Source: UBA6168 sp041163745
GTDB lineage: Bacteria > Bacteroidota > Bacteroidia > Chitinophagales > Saprospiraceae
DNA: 18,780 bases
Assembly: GCA_041163745.1 (NCBI GenBank)
Contig: JBEAQU010000027.1
Location: 1 to 18,780, forward strand
Reading direction: 5' to 3'
Position numbers and translations under genes: made by a program. This document shows, in pieces, positions 15,133 through 18,780 of this stretch. The notes beneath the pieces were generated by a model, which saw only the letters and a list, made by a program, of their open reading frames with translations, ran no database searches and was not told the DNA's origin. How positions within the stretch are numbered: position 1 is the first letter of the stretch; each line of letters opens with the position of its first letter.

Positions 15133-15684
15133 ATGGAAGCAGACCTATTGAAGGCGTTCGGGCAGGAAGACTTGGTGGATGAGAAGAGCCTTTCCTTCCT
15201 GGTGTCAGCCTTGCGCCAACATCAACAGGAAGGGTTCGAGTACCTTGCATTCAAGGCGGCCATGTCCCGCCTGGAGGATTCCGGCATCCCGCCGGAAACG
15301 GCCGTTCGGTCGGCGTACATCACCGCGACGACCGTCGGGCTGTCCAAAGAAAAGCTGCTGGACACCGGTCGGCACTACCGTCGGGTATTGGAAGGGGAGG
15401 AGGGTCGCTTCGAAGCGGCGCTGCGTCAGCAGATGGATTCGCGCATCGCCGCAAGGCAGCGCAGGATGGACCAAAGGAAATCCGAACTGGCTGCCTGGCG
15501 TGCTGAGATGGCGCAGCTACAGGAAAAGATACATCTTGCGGAGGCGGAAGTATCCGCGGACGCCACCCAACTTGAACAGGAACTCGACAAAATCCGGCAG
15601 ACCAAGGAAGAATTCCTACGGACCTTGTCCTCGGTATGCCGGCAGATCGAGAAGGACCTCGCCTGGTTCGGCGACATCTTGTAG
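15133..15684 (+). CDS. Conserved-looking coiled-coil protein of unknown function
   Basis: 183 residues, no signal peptide and no membrane segment, so probably cytosolic. I do not recognise the family. The N-terminal half (about 1-85) is a compact helical region (FGQEDLVDEKSLSFLVSAL, then AVRSAYITATTVGLSKEKLL). From about 86 to 175 it is a long charged helix with heptad-like spacing and many Gln, Glu, Arg and Lys (EEGRFEAALRQQMDSRIAA through LEQELDKIRQTKEEFLRTL), ending in DLAWFGDIL. Such a layout suits a homo-oligomer or an adaptor that binds a partner. The frame is open from 15013, but that ATG precedes the predicted transcription start, so 15133 is preferred. The stop codon overlaps copy 2 of a short direct repeat. 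It is first in a rightward series with a DinB-like gene and prmA, though the 158-nt gap that follows may hold another promoter. Confidence 0.8.
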   Translation: MEADLLKAFGQEDLVDEKSLSFLVSALRQHQQEGFEYLAFKAAMSRLEDSGIPPETAVRSAYITATTVGLSKEKLLDTGRHYRRVLEGEEGRFEAALRQQMDSRIAARQRRMDQRKSELAAWRAEMAQLQEKIHLAEAEVSADATQLEQELDKIRQTKEEFLRTLSSVCRQIEKDLAWFGDIL

Positions 15685-15699
15685 GCTTACCGACAGGCG
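15683..15699 (+). repeat. Short direct repeat, copy 2 (overlapping the stop of the coiled-coil gene)
   Basis: Seventeen bases matching copy 1 at 14870-14885 except for one extra T. The copy begins inside the TAG stop codon of the coiled-coil gene. The rest of the gap to 15842 shows a weak -7-like TATCTTAA (15756-15763) and nothing else. Confidence 0.45.
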
Positions 15700-15842
15700 T
15701 GAGGGAGTCAAGTATGTGCCAGGTTGGTTGAAAATTAATTCCGCAGGCATACTTTTATCTTAATCACAACGTTAGCCTGCGCGAGGTGCTTCGAAGTCCC
15801 GATGAACGTCCTCCTGCACAATCGACAGGAAACAACACGAAA

Positions 15843-16373
15843 ATGGACAACACCTGCATGGATGGTAACGAACGGATGATTCGGCAACTGACCGGTCTGT
15901 TGAGTCGAATTCCGGAGGATCTGTACGGGCAACCGCTGGCCTTGTTCAATGGCTCCTCCATCGGGCAACATTTCCGACATATCGTCGAATTTTACCGATG
16001 TCTCTCCCAAGGCATACCCGAACGGAGGATCGACTATGCCAGTCGTGAGCGAGACCGACGGACAGAGACACAACCCGGGTATGCGTCTGCCATGCTGTAC
16101 GGATGCCTGGAACAGCTGCGGAAGGCGGATGTATCCATTGCCGTACGGGTGGCCACCGATTTCACAGGGCAATCTGATAAGGAGCGGACGGAGGTGGACT
16201 CCACAGTCGGAAGAGAAATGATGTTCGCGCATGACCATGCCATTCACCACCTCGCCATCATTCGGATGGGATTGCAACATGCCGCGCCGGATATCCGGCT
16301 GGATGCGACGCTCGGGTACGCAGCCGCAACGGTTTCCTACCAAAAGATTTCGGATGCGGTGCAGGCAGGATAG
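15843..16373 (+). CDS. DinB-superfamily protein
   Basis: 176-residue four-helix-bundle protein of the DinB/YfiT-like superfamily, whose members usually bind a divalent metal through three histidines and act as thiol-dependent transferases or have no known reaction. Conserved segments are NGSSIGQHFRHIVEFYRCL (about 36-54, with H43 and H46) and FAHDHAIHHLAIIRMGL (about 128-144, with H130, H132, H135 and H136). The segment YASRERDRRTE, between them, is also typical of the Bacteroidota members. The frame is open from 15786; the ATG at 15843 is preferred because the first recognisable helix follows shortly and the upstream part is Pro/Arg-rich. It precedes prmA by 46 nt, so the two are probably co-transcribed. 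The substrate is unknown. Confidence 0.85.
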   Translation: MDNTCMDGNERMIRQLTGLLSRIPEDLYGQPLALFNGSSIGQHFRHIVEFYRCLSQGIPERRIDYASRERDRRTETQPGYASAMLYGCLEQLRKADVSIAVRVATDFTGQSDKERTEVDSTVGREMMFAHDHAIHHLAIIRMGLQHAAPDIRLDATLGYAAATVSYQKISDAVQAG

Positions 16374-16419
16374 ATCTTCCGCCTATGCGCAATCAACGAC
16401 CGATTAATCCTACCGCCAT

Positions 16420-17247
16420 ATGAACTACTACCGTGTGCATATGTCCGCGCCACAGGAATTGAGGGAAATACTCTTGGCGTTCCTCTCCGAGAGGGCATTC
16501 GAGTCATTCGAAGAGCAGGACGACGGCATTTCCGCCTATGTACGGGAGCATGCGTTTGACGAAGCGGAACGAAATTATGTCCGGACACTCACAGATGCAT
16601 ACGCTTTGACGACGGACATCAGTCTGGTGCCGGGCCAGAACTGGAATGAGGTTTGGGAATCGAATTTCCATCCGGTACGCATTGGGGATTTCTGCGCCGT
16701 GCGTGCCAGTTTCCACACCCCACAGGAGGGTGTCCGGCACGAGTTGGTGATAGACCCCCGAATGGCGTTTGGTACCGGACACCATGAGACGACGACCATG
16801 GTCATGGAAGCAATGGAAAGCCTGTCATTTTCAGGCAAGCGCGTGTTGGACTACGGATGCGGGACGGGTATTCTCGCCATCCTTGCGTCCAGAATGGGTG
16901 CTCGACGAGTGTTGGCAATAGACAACGACCTGGAGGCATGTTCCAATAGCCTGGACAATATTCTCCGAAACGGTGCCGAGAACGTGGAGGTACGGGAAGG
17001 AGACCTGCAGGACGTAACCGATGAACCTTTCGATATAGTAATGGCCAATATCAACCGCAACATCATATTGGCAGGGTTGCCCTGGTTCCATGAGCACCTC
17101 TTTCCGGGAGGCATTCTTGTCTGTTCGGGTTTTCTGACGACAGACAGTGACATGTTGGTGGAAGCGGCCCGATCGTATGGCCTGCAAGCGCATGCAAGCA
17201 GCCAGCTGAACGGGTGGGCCATGGTCCTGTTCGGTAGGTCAGCCTGA
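16420..17247 (+). CDS. prmA: Ribosomal protein L11 methyltransferase
   Basis: SAM-dependent enzyme that methylates lysines and the N-terminus of ribosomal protein L11 in the cytosol. 275 residues, the usual size for Bacteroidota. The N-terminal substrate-recognition domain (about 1-75) is followed by the linker WNEVWESNFHPVRIGDF. The catalytic domain begins with the PrmA signature IDPRMAFGTGHHETT (111-125). Motif I is VLDYGCGTGILAI (142-154), the acidic ribose-binding residue is in LAIDND (166-171), and the active-site loop is VMANINRNI (207-215). The ending NGWAMVLFGR is typical of the family. It lies between the DinB-like gene (46 nt upstream) and a large exported protein (81 nt downstream). 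Confidence 0.96.
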   Translation: MNYYRVHMSAPQELREILLAFLSERAFESFEEQDDGISAYVREHAFDEAERNYVRTLTDAYALTTDISLVPGQNWNEVWESNFHPVRIGDFCAVRASFHTPQEGVRHELVIDPRMAFGTGHHETTTMVMEAMESLSFSGKRVLDYGCGTGILAILASRMGARRVLAIDNDLEACSNSLDNILRNGAENVEVREGDLQDVTDEPFDIVMANINRNIILAGLPWFHEHLFPGGILVCSGFLTTDSDMLVEAARSYGLQAHASSQLNGWAMVLFGRSA

Positions 17248-17328
17248 CGAAACAGGAGCATTTACCAGGCGAGACGCGGATGCGGGAAAGTTTGTCCTCC
17301 CGACTCTTCCGCTGTAAATCAATGGCAG

Positions 17329-18780
17329 ATGAGCAAAACGAGCGCATTGCAATGCAGGTATTTGATTTGGTTCATCCTCACGGCATGTTGTTGGATGTCG
17401 GGGCCGCTTACCCTGACCGCGCAGAAAATCGAGGAGTTCTCCGAAAACAGGAACACCTTCCTTAAGGAATTGGGAGACCATATCACCGCCTCCAGAAATT
17501 CCAGGACGATCGACAATTTCAAGAAGTTCGACCGCTATGCGGGGACCGGACTGTTCCGTGAGGAGGACCTGGCGAGGATCAGGAAGACCTGCAACATCAT
17601 GTTGCATCAGCGGGTACCCGTTTCCCCGTACTATTCCGAATACCTGAATGTACTCTGCCTATTGAAAACCAGCCAGGTCGAGCAGATCGTTTTCGACACC
17701 TGGAACAACATAGTGGACAGTCTGCTGGACGATGTGCAGAACCGCCGGTTTTCCGGCGTACAGGAATTTCTGGCCTTCAGCGCCGGCTTCTTCGAAAAGC
17801 AAGCCATACGGTATTCCGATCTCGGCACCTCCTGGCTATGCAAGGGAGCAGAATTCCAACTCGAATATGTGAACAAGGCGCCGGTGGTAAGATTTCGGGA
17901 GCTCGACCTGACCGCCAAACGGGGCAGTGATTCCATCGTCATCCAACGTACGGGAGGCACCTACTACCCATTGGAACATTTGTGGCGCGGACAGGGCGGC
18001 ATCGTGACTTGGGAAAGACTGGATCTGAATTCCGATGTATTCGTGGAACTGGGATCCTACCAGTTGGAAACCAAGAAAAGCCTTTACACCGTGGAGAATG
18101 CGCGACTGCATTACCCATTGTATTTCGGCGAGGAAATGGTGGAAGGAATCTTCAGCGACAAGTTGGTCTCCCAGAATCCAGCGACGGAAGGTTCCTATCC
18201 ACGTTTCCAGAGTGCGGAGAACCTGTTGGAGATATCCAATTTCGGAGAAGGGATCCAGTTCATCGGAGGATTCCGCATGGAAGGGACCACCGTGTACGGC
18301 TTCGGTACGGCTGACCAGAAGGCCACGCTCCTGCTACGCAACAAAAAGGAAATCGTCTCCTATTACGGACAGGCGGAGTTGTTCACCATAAAACAAGAGG
18401 AACGCATCATCGGGGAAAGCGTGGAGTCCATCCTGTACTTCGGGCAGGATTCTATCTATCATCCCTCCGTCAACGTCCGATTCGAAATACCTACCCGGGA
18501 GCTGCAGCTTTCCCGCGGGAAACGCGGCAACGACCGTAATCCGTTCTTCCTCTCCTTGTCCAAGGTCAACGTGGATGTGGAACGGATCGATTTCATGTTG
18601 GACCAGGACAGCATCTACATAGGGCGACGGAATTTCGGATTTGCCAAGTCGTCCACTTCGGCCACTTTCGAATCTCTCAAGTATTTCCAGGAATCGGAAT
18701 ACTTCCGGCTGCAGAACATCTCCACGACAAACCCTATTGCGCTCCTCAAGCTGATATCTCAGGAGGTCGACGACCGGGTG
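17329..18780 (+). CDS. Large exported protein of unknown function (partial, C-terminus off the right edge)
   Basis: The frame is open from the ATG at 17329 to the end of the window (484 codons) with no stop. I do not recognise the family. The N-terminus is an export signal: basic/polar start, hydrophobic core RYLIWFILTACCW, then LTLTAQK. LTAC at 17-20 resembles a lipobox, so lipoprotein processing at C20 and ordinary cleavage after Q32 are both possible. After a helical part (about 35-155, with FKKFDRYAG and LNVLCLLKTSQVEQIVFDTWNN) the chain turns into alternating beta-strand-like segments rich in Tyr, Phe and Gly (NARLHYPLYFGEEM, GIQFIGGFRMEGTTVYGFG, VESILYFGQDSIYHPSV). That looks like a repetitive beta-solenoid or large beta-sandwich on the periplasmic or outer-membrane side. 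The codons look like those of its neighbours. Any role is unknown, and its position next to prmA gives no functional hint. Confidence 0.85.
   Translation, partial: MSKTSALQCRYLIWFILTACCWMSGPLTLTAQKIEEFSENRNTFLKELGDHITASRNSRTIDNFKKFDRYAGTGLFREEDLARIRKTCNIMLHQRVPVSPYYSEYLNVLCLLKTSQVEQIVFDTWNNIVDSLLDDVQNRRFSGVQEFLAFSAGFFEKQAIRYSDLGTSWLCKGAEFQLEYVNKAPVVRFRELDLTAKRGSDSIVIQRTGGTYYPLEHLWRGQGGIVTWERLDLNSDVFVELGSYQLETKKSLYTVENARLHYPLYFGEEMVEGIFSDKLVSQNPATEGSYPRFQSAENLLEISNFGEGIQFIGGFRMEGTTVYGFGTADQKATLLLRNKKEIVSYYGQAELFTIKQEERIIGESVESILYFGQDSIYHPSVNVRFEIPTRELQLSRGKRGNDRNPFFLSLSKVNVDVERIDFMLDQDSIYIGRRNFGFAKSSTSATFESLKYFQESEYFRLQNISTTNPIALLKLISQEVDDRV

Noticed and set aside
17280..17465. 61-codon frame after prmA
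   Set aside because: It overlaps in another frame the start of the large exported protein, which has a clear signal sequence and stays open to the window end.
1..18780. Mobile element, CRISPR, defence island, tRNA or rRNA
   Set aside because: No transposase, integrase, spaced repeat array, restriction or toxin genes, or tRNA-like cloverleaf was seen on either strand by eye; gene content and composition look uniformly chromosomal.

Overview
The window looks like a chromosomal segment of a marine or environmental Bacteroidota, most likely from the Saprospiria (Lewinella-like) group. Four observations support this. There are two very large secreted multidomain proteins of type IX secretion (T9SS) style, one ending in a type A sorting domain. 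The ketol-acid reductoisomerase has the short Bacteroidota form (350 aa, N-terminus MNFGGVEENVV). There is a textbook Bacteroidota -7 promoter box (TAtcTTTG). Obvious Shine-Dalgarno sequences are lacking. The phylum is well supported; the class is inference.

Layout from left to right. (a) 1-2224, minus: N-terminal 741 residues of a large Cys-rich secreted protein with a CUB-like domain and jelly-roll repeats; its C-terminus lies off the left edge. (b) 2332-3546, minus: a membrane family 2 glycosyltransferase. (c) 3732-8919, minus: the operon ilvD-ilvB-ilvN-ilvC for the common pathway of valine/isoleucine synthesis, with uniform gaps of 50-53 nt and a candidate leader-peptide region upstream of ilvD. 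(d) 9438-10619, plus: a MarR-family regulator followed by a secreted YceI-family protein, ended by a strong two-way terminator. (e) 10699-14796, minus: a 1365-residue T9SS-exported subtilisin-like protease with PKD domains. (f) 15133-18780, plus: a coiled-coil protein of unknown function behind the -7 box, a DinB-superfamily protein, ribosomal protein L11 methyltransferase (prmA), and the first 484 residues of a large exported protein of unknown function that runs off the right edge.

The three parts do not form one pathway. The ilv genes are ordinary metabolism: AHAS (IlvB+IlvN), then IlvC, then IlvD convert pyruvate/2-oxobutyrate to the branched-chain 2-oxoacids. The marR-yceI pair is a small regulator/target unit. 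The two T9SS-type proteins are surface or secreted products. I found no CRISPR array, insertion sequence, phage genes, defence module, tRNA or rRNA, and nothing I would call a new system with confidence. The points most worth following are the possible attenuator-like leader of the ilv operon (short peptide with an ISVVVGL stretch), the inverted repeats in the marR-yceI gap, a near-perfect long hairpin between ilvC and the glycosyltransferase, and two uncharacterised genes beside prmA.
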